A stretch of 8,090 bases of DNA from DMER64 sp964554535. GTDB lineage: Bacteria; Bacteroidota; Bacteroidia; Bacteroidales; UBA932. A model generated the notes under the pieces. It saw only the letters and a list, made by a program, of their open reading frames with translations, was not told the DNA's origin and searched no databases. Of the stretch, positions 1 to 5,344 are shown piece after piece; the stretch's first letter is position 1; every line of letters starts with the position of its first letter. Made by a program: the position numbers and the translations under genes. Where the stretch lies: contig CAZKPB010000036.1 of assembly GCA_964554535.1 (NCBI GenBank), positions 1 to 8,090 on the forward strand, read 5' to 3'.

Positions 1-2
1 GC

Positions 3-117
3 GGGATGTAGTGAGGTTTTTGGTGTTTAGGGTCACTACATCCCCCCGGAAATCAACATTACCGTGTTTATGGCAGGGATGTCGGCACAGTTTAGGCCTC
101 TTGGGTGCCTACATCCC
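3..117. repeat. two tandem hairpin repeat units
   Basis: Two palindromic units lie 73 bp apart. Unit 1 pairs GGGATGTAGTGA (3-14) perfectly with TCACTACATCCC (33-44). Unit 2 pairs GGGATGTCGGCAC (76-88) with GTGCCTACATCCC (105-117), with one mismatch. Each right arm runs into CCCCCCGGA, and both loops contain GTTTAG or AGTTTAGG. The outer part of the stem is conserved between units, while the inner part differs but still pairs. No reading frame runs through the region. The array may extend beyond the left edge. The family is unknown to me; an extragenic palindromic (REP-like) element or the end of a structured RNA are both possible. Confidence 0.7.
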
Positions 118-270
118 CCCGGAGAAGTAACGTCCTGTATTCTTCATCATGTGTGATGTATTGATTCAACCCTTTCAATTGACTCACCCAAAGCTGCATA
201 AAGTTTTTTTCCGTTTCCCGGGTGTGATGTGGAACAAATCCACTGCAAACGCTCAAAGGATACAATACAC

Positions 271-339
271 GCCGTCCTCGACGGGAAATAAGTAACTGGC
301 CCTCCGGAGCCGGGCCACTTATTCCCGGCGGGAGACGGC
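271..339. repeat. long imperfect palindrome, dispersed repeat family
   Basis: The left part (GCCGTCCTCGACGGGAAATA at 271-290, then AGTAACTGGCC) is an imperfect reverse complement of the right part (GGGCCACTTATTCCC at 312-326, then GGCGGGAGACGGC). The whole can fold into one hairpin of about 69 nt around TCCGGA. The right half recurs at 4272-4298, with only two differences over 27 bp of aligned sequence. This element therefore looks like two opposed copies of the half-unit seen there. It is non-coding; the minus-strand frame of 66 codons over it has no gene-like features. Function is unknown. Confidence 0.65.
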
Positions 340-399
340 ATGTCCAAGAGATGGCCGGATACCGCCCCCCAAAAAAAAAGCAGTAGGAGGTCTCTAAAC

Positions 400-610
400 C
401 ACTAGGCGCATTATCACACTCTATTGCGCTTTGTCGGCATCAAAACAAAGTCACTAAGCGCATTAGAGGCTCATTTTGCGCTTTGTGTGTTGCTTTTCCG
501 AGTTTTCCGGGGTCAATATTACGGACAAAGCACGTTCTCCTCCACTTTTGCGCTTTGTAGCCTTTGAAAGTAATCCACAAAGACCGCTCTGACCGGTTTT
601 TGCGCTTAGT
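400..610. repeat. array of four imperfect palindromes (GCGCTTTGT family)
   Basis: The right-arm motif GCGCTTTGT occurs at 426-434, 478-486 and 550-558, and as GCGCTTAGT at 602-610, with start-to-start distances of 52, 72 and 52 bp. Each has an inverted partner upstream: ACTAGGCGCA (401-410), ACAAAG plus AAGCGCA (445-450 and 456-461), ACAAAGCAC (525-533) and ACAAAGACC (577-585). Arms are 6-11 bp and loops 13-20 nt. Sequences between the motifs are not conserved, so this is not a simple tandem repeat. It does not match a CRISPR, because repeats are short, degenerate and palindromic with uneven spacing. Role unknown. Confidence 0.6.
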
Positions 611-853
611 CAATTATTTTCTTCCTGATATGTAAGTATCTCCACGCTACAATCATTGAAGAAAAGTATAAACGTTTCACAACTATAGAAACTGAAGAAT
701 CACTTCAACTCCCGTCATTCCACCGGACCTCATTGAATTTATCTATCCTTATTTTTCTGCAACTATCTATAATTTAAACGATTATTGTAGTATGGTTGAA
801 GTGTCTTTTAAATTAACATATGTACGCTGCCCGTGGTAATTTCAGTGGGTTCG
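611..853. other. AT-rich non-coding stretch, no feature recognised
   Basis: Together with the repeats around it, this completes about 900 bp without a gene. I see no open reading frame with a plausible start, no tRNA and no terminator. The only structure noticed is CACTTCAAC (701-709) with its reverse complement GTTGAAGTG at 795-803, 85 bp apart, which may be chance. Confidence 0.5.
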
Positions 854-860
854 CCCGCGC

Positions 861-878
861 CATCGGCAGCAGTCCCCG
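861..878. repeat. partial copy of the 4244-4298 repeat
   Basis: CATCGGCAGCAGTCCCCG matches CATCGGCGACAGCAGCCCCCG at 4244-4264 with a 3-nt gap and one substitution. It lies just beyond the 3' end of the minus-strand gene that stops at 904. The match is short, so common origin is likely but not certain. Confidence 0.4.
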
Positions 879-899
879 CGCAACTGATATCAGCGCGGG
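875..899 (-). terminator. possible terminator hairpin after the Spy-like gene
   Basis: CCCGCGC (875-881) and GCGCGGG (893-899) form a 7-bp GC stem five bases beyond the minus-strand stop codon. The loop contains the palindrome CTGATATCAG. There is no T-run on the minus-strand side, so intrinsic termination is only a possibility; it may simply be part of the extragenic repeat next to it. Confidence 0.35.
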
Positions 900-903
900 T
901 GAC

Positions 904-1365
904 TCAGCGTTTTTTGGATGCTTTATAGGTGCCCATTTGTTTTTTGCTGAGGATTTTTCCTAATTGCTTGTCGGTAAGCATTATGGGGTCACCGGACATT
1001 ATGGGGTCACCGGACATGATTGGGTCACCGGACATTATTGGATCGCCGGACATTATGGGGTCACCGGACATTATGGGATCGCCGGACATTATGGGGTCAC
1101 CGGATTTTTTTTTGCCACTTGTTTTTTTGGTAGCGGCCTTGGGATGCTTTTTCTGAGCTTCTTTCAGACTGAGGTCATATACCTTCTTGTACTGGCCTTT
1201 TGTGAGGCTTACCTGACGGTCCAGATTGTCTGTATATGTTTTTGCCATTTGCTGCGGGGTGGCTTGTACGGGGGCGACCCGCTTTACTTGAAGCCTCTGC
1301 GTCTGTGCGGCTGAGGATACACAGAAGAGCAAGAGACATAAGAGCAGTGATAAATACTTTTTCAT
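904..1365 (-). CDS. exported Spy/CpxP-like (DUF4890-type) small protein with 7x SGDPIM repeat
   Basis: This encodes a 153-residue protein of unknown exact function. Residues 1-20 form a signal peptide (MKK, then a Leu/Cys-rich core, then SSA-A before QTQ), so it is probably periplasmic. Residues 35-72 (ATPQQMAKTYTDNLDRQ, then LTKGQYKKVYDLSL) and 130-150 (LTDKQLGKILSKKQMGTY) show the two LTxxQ-type helices of Spy/CpxP-like proteins, as in the short DUF4890 proteins of Bacteroidota. In the family, such proteins act as periplasmic chaperones or envelope-stress factors; that role is inferred here. Between the helices is a Lys-rich stretch (72-87), then seven exact SGDPIM repeats (88-129). An A9 tract encodes the last three Lys before the repeats. 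The gene lies 50 bp downstream of the PHP phosphatase gene on the same strand and has a possible promoter of its own. Confidence 0.85.
   Translation of the reverse strand: MKKYLSLLLCLLLFCVSSAAQTQRLQVKRVAPVQATPQQMAKTYTDNLDRQVSLTKGQYKKVYDLSLKEAQKKHPKAATKKTSGKKKSGDPIMSGDPIMSGDPIMSGDPIMSGDPIMSGDPIMSGDPIMLTDKQLGKILSKKQMGTYKASKKR
979..1104. repeat. 7 x 18-bp in-frame minisatellite
   Basis: The plus-strand unit CATTATGGGGTCACCGGA is repeated seven times without interruption, and each copy reads SGDPIM on the minus strand. Four copies (1, 2, 5 and 7, counted from the left) are identical. Copies 3, 4 and 6 differ only at synonymous third positions (GAC/GAT, GGT/GGC, CCC/CCA, ATA/ATC). The array sits in the linker between the two LTxxQ-type helices of the Spy-like protein. 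Copy number is likely variable between strains. Confidence 0.95.
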
Positions 1366-1399
1366 ACTTTGAATGGTTAAATTATTGTATTTGACGCAC

Positions 1400-1427
1400 T
1401 AAAGATATGAAAAAATCAGAACTTCAA
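1400..1427 (-). promoter_or_regulatory. possible promoter of the Spy-like gene
   Basis: On the minus strand TATCTTTA (1400-1407) differs from the Bacteroidota -7 box TAnnTTTG only at the last base. A TTG (1425-1427) lies 17 bp upstream. It overlaps the 3' end of the PHP phosphatase gene. If real, the small gene has its own promoter in addition to any read-through. Confidence 0.4.
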
Positions 1428-2237
1428 GAATACGGGCTTGCGGTTTTGGTAATGTACGTGGTAGCGAAATCCGCAGGATGTGACCATTTGGGCAAAATAG
1501 TCAAACCGGTCGCCCACCCGGTCGGCCCCGTGGGCGTCTGAGCCAAAGGCCACAGCCTCGCCGCCCAGTTCGCGAAATCTTTTGAGAATGTTCAGATCCA
1601 GTTGCGGGGTGCCGTGGGCAAAGGTTGTATAACTCTTGGTGTTGATTTCAAAAGTCTTTCCGTTGTAGGCCAGGGTACGCAATAGCTCTTCCATCACATC
1701 GGAAAAATCGCTGTACAGGATGCTGTGTATTTTATAGGGAGAGTAACGGGCCACGTAGTCATAGTGACCCAGGATGTCAAAATTGTCGCATACTTTTATG
1801 CACTCCAGCAGTTCTTCCAGGTAATGGCCGTAGGCGTAGCGGTAGTCGTAGGGAAGGTAGTAGTTTCCGTGGTACGGGTCCATACCGTCCACAAAATGTT
1901 CGGAAAAGATGACGGTGTCAAAGGTATAAGTGTCCAGTAATTTTTTCACGGCCTCCATACTTCCGGGCTGCACCCCCACTTCTATTCCCTTGAGTATCTT
2001 GAAATCATCCCGCGCATCGGCCAGAAAAGCTTCCCTGCAACACCGGTCCACCTGCGCCTGTTGCTGCAGCGGATCAAACACATACTCGGCCACGCCCTCT
2101 GGGACATCAAAGTCGTAATGGTCAGATAAACAAATACCGCCCAATCCGGCGGAACGGGCGGCATCTATGGCCTGCGGCATAGTCATGTGACTATCGGGCG
2201 AGTATTGTGAGTGGGTGTGACAGTCTATAAGTCTCAT
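1416..2237 (-). CDS. hisK: PHP-family histidinol-phosphatase (HisJ type)
   Basis: The 273-residue product belongs to the HisJ/HisK branch of the PHP metal-dependent phosphoesterases, which remove phosphate from L-histidinol phosphate in histidine synthesis (cytoplasmic). Metal-ligand motifs are intact: DCHTH (5-9), LSDHYDF (37-43), KGIEVG (83-88, Glu86), FSEHFVDG (111-118), GHYDYVARY (157-165), EINTK (197-201) and GSDAHG (232-237). Length is normal for the family. The start ATG at 2237 is 20 nt downstream of a strong promoter box, and no signal peptide is present. There are no other histidine genes nearby, so it stands alone. Many Bacteroidota instead use the HAD-type phosphatase domain of HisB, so a related phosphate ester may be the true substrate. 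Fold assignment is firm, substrate moderate. Confidence 0.88.
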   Translation of the reverse strand: MRLIDCHTHSQYSPDSHMTMPQAIDAARSAGLGGICLSDHYDFDVPEGVAEYVFDPLQQQAQVDRCCREAFLADARDDFKILKGIEVGVQPGSMEAVKKLLDTYTFDTVIFSEHFVDGMDPYHGNYYLPYDYRYAYGHYLEELLECIKVCDNFDILGHYDYVARYSPYKIHSILYSDFSDVMEELLRTLAYNGKTFEINTKSYTTFAHGTPQLDLNILKRFRELGGEAVAFGSDAHGADRVGDRFDYFAQMVTSCGFRYHVHYQNRKPVFLKF

Positions 2238-2257
2238 ATAGGGAGAAAATGTTCCCG

Positions 2258-2289
2258 CAAAGATAACCGAGTTCCCGCCCTATTGCAAA
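2258..2289 (-). promoter_or_regulatory. Bacteroidota-type promoter of the PHP phosphatase gene
   Basis: On the minus strand a perfect -7 box TATCTTTG (2258-2265) is preceded, 20 bp upstream, by the -33 box TTTG (2286-2289). This is the best-spaced promoter in the window. Transcription would start near 2252, giving a leader of about 15 nt. Confidence 0.75.
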
Positions 2290-2620
2290 TGTAACTTTCA
2301 CACTTGCGTGGATGCTGCAAATTAAAAGCACAAACTGCAAATTACACACAACACGCTCAGGCTCATACATACTCCAAAAAGACAATAAGCTACCATTGTG
2401 GCGGTGGAGGATTGGATGTTAATAAATAATGTTTTCATAATTGTATGTTTGTTTGTTTGTTTGTTATCTTACTGTTATGCCTTAGTATAAAGCTAAAGTC
2501 GTGCCAAACTACTTATATATTTGTTTTACAGGATGTTATACGGTACTATGTATTACAAGGTTGTATAATTATTTTACATCTATGTATAAAATTCATACAC
2601 TATTCTTGGGGGCAATAGCC
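2290..2620. other. AT-rich intergenic spacer
   Basis: This spacer lies between divergent genes. CTGCAAATTA occurs twice 20 bp apart (2315-2324 and 2335-2344). A TGTT microsatellite lies at 2446-2465. A second perfect TAnnTTTG box (TATATTTG, 2516-2523) faces the transporter gene 124 bp ahead of its ATG, without a clear -33 box. I see no coding frame with gene character; a small RNA started at 2516 is possible but not shown. Confidence 0.45.
2446..2465. repeat. (TGTT)5 microsatellite
   Basis: There are five perfect TGTT units in the spacer between the divergent PHP phosphatase and DMT transporter genes. Such tetranucleotide tracts can change length by slippage. Here the tract is about 180 bp from either start codon, so an effect on expression is uncertain. 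Confidence 0.85.
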
Positions 2621-2628
2621 TATATTTG
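2621..2628 (+). promoter_or_regulatory. -7 box TATATTTG of the DMT transporter gene
   Basis: A perfect TAnnTTTG box ends 18 nt before the ATG at 2647. No good -33 box is found at the usual distance; a TTGG at 2606 is only 13 bp away. The box overlaps the alternative TTG start at 2626, which argues for the ATG at 2647 as the true start, with a leader of about 13 nt. Confidence 0.6.
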
Positions 2629-2646
2629 CCGGGAATTTTTCTGCCT

Positions 2647-3546
2647 ATGAAATGGATTACGCTGGCACTGTTGTCTGCCTTCTTTTTAGGTATGTACGAC
2701 GTGTCAAAAAAAAGGTCGTTGGAAGGGAACCAGGTGATGAGGGTGTTGTTTCTCAATGTGGTGTTTTGTGCCTTGTTATTTCTCCCGTTCATAATTACTT
2801 CGCATTGCAGCCACCTGCTGGACGGCACGGTCTTTTACGTGCTGCAGGCGGATTTTGCCACCCACCTTAAGGTGGTGCTCAAAGCGGCCATTGTGTTACT
2901 TTCGTGGGTACTTGGGTATTACGGGTTGCAGAATCTTCCCATTACCCTGGCCGGGCCCATCAATGCGACTCGGCCGGTAATTGTGTTGTTGGGAGCCGTT
3001 ACGCTTTTTGGCGAGCGACTCAATCTGTGGCAATGGACCGGGGTTGCGTTGGCGGTGGCATCGTTTTATTTGCTGAGTCACACCGGGAAACGGGAAGGCA
3101 TTACGTTCCAAAGTAACCGGTGGGTCTGGTGTTGTATGGGAGGTACCGTGATGGGGGCGGTGAGTGCGTTATATGACAAGTGGCTGATGGCGGATCTCTC
3201 GCCCGTGTTTGTGCTCAGTTGGTATGTGGTGTATCAGGCGGTTATGATGGGCGTGTTGCTGTGGATTCTGTCACGGCGTCCTCACGCCAAAGCCACTCCT
3301 TTTCACTGGCGTTGGAGTATTTTGTTGATTTCCATCTGTCTGTCCACGGCCGATTTTATTTATTTCAGTTCGTTGTCGGTAGAAGGGTCACTGGTCAGTG
3401 TGATTTCTATGTTGCGCCGGTGCAGCGTGCTGGTTTCTTTTGCCTACGGAGCCTGGATATTAAAAGAAAAAAATATCAGGGCCAAGGCGGTGGACCTGGC
3501 ACTGATACTTTTAGGGCTGGCCTTGTTGGTGGCCGGCAGTGTGTAG
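2647..3546 (+). CDS. DMT-superfamily (EamA-like) membrane transporter
   Basis: This is a 299-residue inner-membrane protein with about ten hydrophobic helices (roughly 2-18, 31-52, 76-93, 98-121, 127-146, 158-176, 184-208, 222-240, 247-270, 282-298). This is the 5+5 layout of the EamA family of drug/metabolite exporters. The ends of both halves carry the usual family signature: FGERLNLWQWTGVALAVASF (121-140) and LKEKNIRAKAVDLALILLG (272-290). The conserved Pro/Gly-rich stretch LAGPINATRP (101-110) follows helix 3. The substrate cannot be read from sequence; the family exports amino acids, metabolites or drugs. Upstream in-frame codons from TTG 2626 would lie inside the promoter box, so ATG 2647 is chosen. 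The gene converges on the nitroreductase-like gene with 19 bp between stop codons. Confidence 0.85.
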   Translation: MKWITLALLSAFFLGMYDVSKKRSLEGNQVMRVLFLNVVFCALLFLPFIITSHCSHLLDGTVFYVLQADFATHLKVVLKAAIVLLSWVLGYYGLQNLPITLAGPINATRPVIVLLGAVTLFGERLNLWQWTGVALAVASFYLLSHTGKREGITFQSNRWVWCCMGGTVMGAVSALYDKWLMADLSPVFVLSWYVVYQAVMMGVLLWILSRRPHAKATPFHWRWSILLISICLSTADFIYFSSLSVEGSLVSVISMLRRCSVLVSFAYGAWILKEKNIRAKAVDLALILLGLALLVAGSV

Positions 3547-3565
3547 ACTATGCTAAAAACGGCGG

Positions 3566-4192
3566 TTATTTGGGAAATCCTACCGGTTGTATCAGTTGGA
3601 CTTTGCAGGAGGGCCTGTTGATCAAGGTCTGAATTTTTTCGCGTTCCACGTAGCCCATTACTACGGTGTTCAGCCCTTCCTGGGCGCAGAACAGGTAAAC
3701 GTTCTGGCTCACAAAACCTACGTCGGTGGCGCAGTAAAACTGCCGGTCGGCCTCGCCTAATCGGCCGAATTTTTCAGGGTCGGCCACGTATACCAGAATC
3801 AGCGGGCATTCCAAGGCAGGTCCCTGTGTGGTGGTGGACGCACGGTAGTCCCCTTTTTTTACAAGTTGCAGTTTGTTTTCTTTTGCCAGGTACAGGTATA
3901 CTCCCTGCTTGTTGAATACGTAGACATCTATCTCCTGCGCGTTGATGGCGGTGGGGGAAGTGCGACGTCCGTCGGGACGGTTTACTCCGCAGGCAGCCCA
4001 AAGCAGGTCGGATAGTTGTTGGGAAGAAAGGGTTTTGTCAGGAGCGAATTCCCTGACCGTACGACGGGCGTTCAGCGCTTCCCTGAGGGGCATCCCGCCC
4101 TTAGTCTGAGGTTTGGGCAAAGTGATGTCCTGCGCACTTAATGTAACGGTCATAAATAACGAAATAACTGTTAAGCAAATAATTTTGTTCAT
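3566..4192 (-). CDS. exported nitroreductase-family (SagB-like) flavoprotein
   Basis: This encodes a 208-residue protein of the FMN-dependent nitroreductase fold, closest in style to the short SagB/ThcOx-like oxidoreductases. Residues 1-20 look like a signal peptide (MNK, hydrophobic core, TLSA before QD), so the mature protein would be periplasmic. RRTVREF (43-49) is the family's N-terminal phosphate-binding arginine motif. DLLWAACGVNR (62-72), then RRTSPTAINAQE (76-87) is the conserved active-site segment. A C-terminal LNTVVMG (174-180) and QLIQPVGFPK (199-208) complete the fold. The substrate is unknown; the family reduces quinones, nitro compounds or flavins. The frame stays open upstream to 4333, but those codons run through an extragenic repeat and the promoter box, so the Met at 4192 is the start. 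Confidence 0.87.
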   Translation of the reverse strand: MNKIICLTVISLFMTVTLSAQDITLPKPQTKGGMPLREALNARRTVREFAPDKTLSSQQLSDLLWAACGVNRPDGRRTSPTAINAQEIDVYVFNKQGVYLYLAKENKLQLVKKGDYRASTTTQGPALECPLILVYVADPEKFGRLGEADRQFYCATDVGFVSQNVYLFCAQEGLNTVVMGYVEREKIQTLINRPSCKVQLIQPVGFPK

Positions 4193-4215
4193 AATCTTTC
4201 CGGTTTGAAGTTGAA

Positions 4216-4223
4216 CAAAAATA
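4216..4223 (-). promoter_or_regulatory. -7 box TATTTTTG of the nitroreductase-like gene
   Basis: On the minus strand a perfect TAnnTTTG box lies 23 nt upstream of the ATG at 4192. No TTTG is found at -33; that position falls in the extragenic repeat. The start of the message would be near 4210. Confidence 0.55.
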
Positions 4224-4243
4224 CAAAATCTTTTGGCTCTCCG

Positions 4244-4298
4244 CATCGGCGACAGCAGCCCCCGAAGCCGGGGCCATTTATTCCCGGTGGGAGACGGC
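4244..4298. repeat. dispersed extragenic palindromic repeat
   Basis: The left half, CATCGGCGACAGCAGCCCCC, is similar to 861-878. The right half, from GGCCATTTATTCCCGG through GGGAGACGGC, matches 313-339 with two substitutions over 27 bp. A short hairpin CCCC-GAAGCC-GGGG lies at the junction (4261-4274 region). It sits in the divergent spacer between the nitroreductase-like gene and the gene at 4392, directly upstream of the minus-strand promoter box. Confidence 0.6.
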
Positions 4299-4358
4299 CG
4301 AACCCGGTAAATTTGGGGGCTTTTGTAATACAAATTAACCCACCCGGTGTGAAATAAA

Positions 4359-4387
4359 TTTGAAATACCACTTTTTTATTACTTTTG
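4359..4387 (+). promoter_or_regulatory. promoter of the 125-residue exported protein
   Basis: TTTG (4359-4362) and a perfect TAnnTTTG box, TACTTTTG (4380-4387), are 17 bp apart, slightly short of the usual 19-21. The box ends only four bases before the ATG at 4392, so transcription should begin at or next to the start codon. Confidence 0.6.
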
Positions 4388-4391
4388 CGGG

Positions 4392-4769
4392 ATGAAACGT
4401 CAATTCAGCGCGCTGTTGCTGGTCGGGTTGCTGACCCTGGCCTTGAGCTTTGCTTCCGGCACTGCTCCTGTATCTTATACATCCGCCGCTGAAAACGCCC
4501 TCCCTGTAGAAGCCTTTTCCAGCCCTATACATTTATACGCTGTACAGTGGGAAAAGGATTTCTTTGAAACGCCCTGGATGAGCGGAGAAGTAATGAGTCA
4601 CAGTACCCCTTCAATCGGAGCTGAAGGTACGGTACTTTCTCCCTTCACGTTCCATCCGGCAGACAGAGCGGGTCATTCACCTTTTACCGGCACGTACCGT
4701 CCCGTTCGCAGCGAGCGTGACCACAGCGTGCACTATTTCATTTTTGCCCTGCGCAAAATCCGGATTTAG
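4392..4769 (+). CDS. exported protein of unknown function
   Basis: This 125-residue protein is not recognised. It begins with a clear signal peptide (MKRQ, then a Leu-rich core to about residue 20, and a likely cut after SFA or ASG at 21-23). The mature part of about 100 residues has no transmembrane segment, no cysteine and no repeat. It is rich in Ser, Pro, His and aromatic residues, with motifs such as SPIHLYAVQWEKDFFETPWM (44-63) and ending in HYFIFALRKIRI. It may be a small periplasmic or surface protein. The start is fixed by the signal peptide and by the promoter immediately upstream. It is divergent from the nitroreductase-like gene and followed after 119 bp by another unknown gene on the same strand. 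Confidence 0.65.
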   Translation: MKRQFSALLLVGLLTLALSFASGTAPVSYTSAAENALPVEAFSSPIHLYAVQWEKDFFETPWMSGEVMSHSTPSIGAEGTVLSPFTFHPADRAGHSPFTGTYRPVRSERDHSVHYFIFALRKIRI

Positions 4770-4801
4770 CCTCTTTTCCCCAATATGTTGTCTGCATGCA
4801 T

Positions 4802-4820
4802 CACAGCCTGCCCGGCTGTG
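4802..4820 (+). terminator. hairpin after the 4392-4769 gene
   Basis: CACAGCC (4802-4808) and GGCTGTG (4814-4820) pair perfectly around TGCCC, 33 nt after the stop codon. The following GATTATTTGT is only partly T-rich, so it is a moderate terminator candidate. It separates the two plus-strand genes of unknown function, which suggests they are transcribed separately. Confidence 0.45.
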
Positions 4821-4888
4821 GATTATTTGTGCGGTATATACGTCAATATACCTGTGCACAATATCATATATATTAACACTTATAAATA

Positions 4889-5344
4889 ATGGAACAGAAT
4901 ACTGTTAAAAACAAACCGATAATTAAAAAACGTGCCTTGATACCGTCTATCGTGGCCATTGACCTGGCGGTTATTTGGCTTGTACTGCTGTTTATCGGCA
5001 GCACACCCATTGCCATTGCCGCTTTGGTTTTCCTTTGCATCACCGTCCTGTATTACTTCACGGGATGCTGTCAATGGATCTATACACCGGAAAACAAAAA
5101 AATCAAGAAACACGACCTTTATTACAGCCCGCAAGACGTATCCCGTATCAGGGAAATGATTGCCAAAAACAATCTCAACGGGCTGGAAACTCTCCACAGA
5201 AATTCACAGGGTGGCACAAGACTCAACCTTTGGACATCCAAAGACAACACCCTGGTGCTGGCCCAACTATATACTTATGTACCCCATACCTTTGTGGAAG
5301 CCACTCCGTTGACCCCTGTAAAGTGGGATCATATCTCCTATTAA
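4889..5344 (+). CDS. two-helix membrane protein of unknown function
   Basis: The 151-residue protein has a basic N-terminus (KKR at 13-15), two adjacent hydrophobic helices (about 17-38 and 41-59) joined by a very short GSTP turn, and a soluble C-terminal part of about 90 residues. The positive-inside rule puts both ends in the cytoplasm. A Cys pair (CC at 60-61) closes the second helix. The C-terminal part (YTPENKKIKKHDLYYSPQDV, then REMIAKNN and the strand-like TRLNLWTSKDNTLVLAQLYTY) resembles small alpha/beta soluble domains but I recognise no family. No good promoter is seen; TTTG at 4826 with TATACCTG at 4847 is weak. Its stop codon TAA overlaps the stop of the convergent Nudix gene in the shared TTAA at 5341-5344. 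Confidence 0.7.
   Translation: MEQNTVKNKPIIKKRALIPSIVAIDLAVIWLVLLFIGSTPIAIAALVFLCITVLYYFTGCCQWIYTPENKKIKKHDLYYSPQDVSRIREMIAKNNLNGLETLHRNSQGGTRLNLWTSKDNTLVLAQLYTYVPHTFVEATPLTPVKWDHISY

Noticed and set aside
147..347. Minus-strand 66-codon frame
   Set aside because: It runs through the palindromic repeat at 271-339, has no promoter or family features, and shares its GNKWP peptide with the 4244-4298 repeat only because the repeat is the same DNA.
400..610. CRISPR array
   Set aside because: Repeats are about 9-13 bp, degenerate and palindromic, with 52- and 72-bp spacing; there are no constant 25-37-bp repeats and no cas genes.
400..610. Integron attC cassette array
   Set aside because: No GTTRRRY core sites, no cassette genes between the palindromes and no integron integrase in view.
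701..803. Inverted repeat CACTTCAAC/GTTGAAGTG as ends of a small mobile element
   Set aside because: Nine bases 85 bp apart in AT-rich DNA can occur by chance, and no target-site duplication was seen.
964..1314. Plus-strand open frames over the minisatellite (YGVTGH- and IMGSPD-type repeats)
   Set aside because: They are antisense shadows of the SGDPIM repeat. Only the minus-strand frame has a signal peptide, LTxxQ-type helices and purely synonymous variation.
2626..2646. TTG start adding seven residues to the DMT transporter
   Set aside because: The codons overlap the TATATTTG promoter box and would precede the expected transcription start; ATG 2647 opens directly into the first helix.
4193..4333. 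Longer N-terminus of the nitroreductase-like protein
   Set aside because: It would encode the extragenic repeat and the promoter box and would hide a clear signal peptide.
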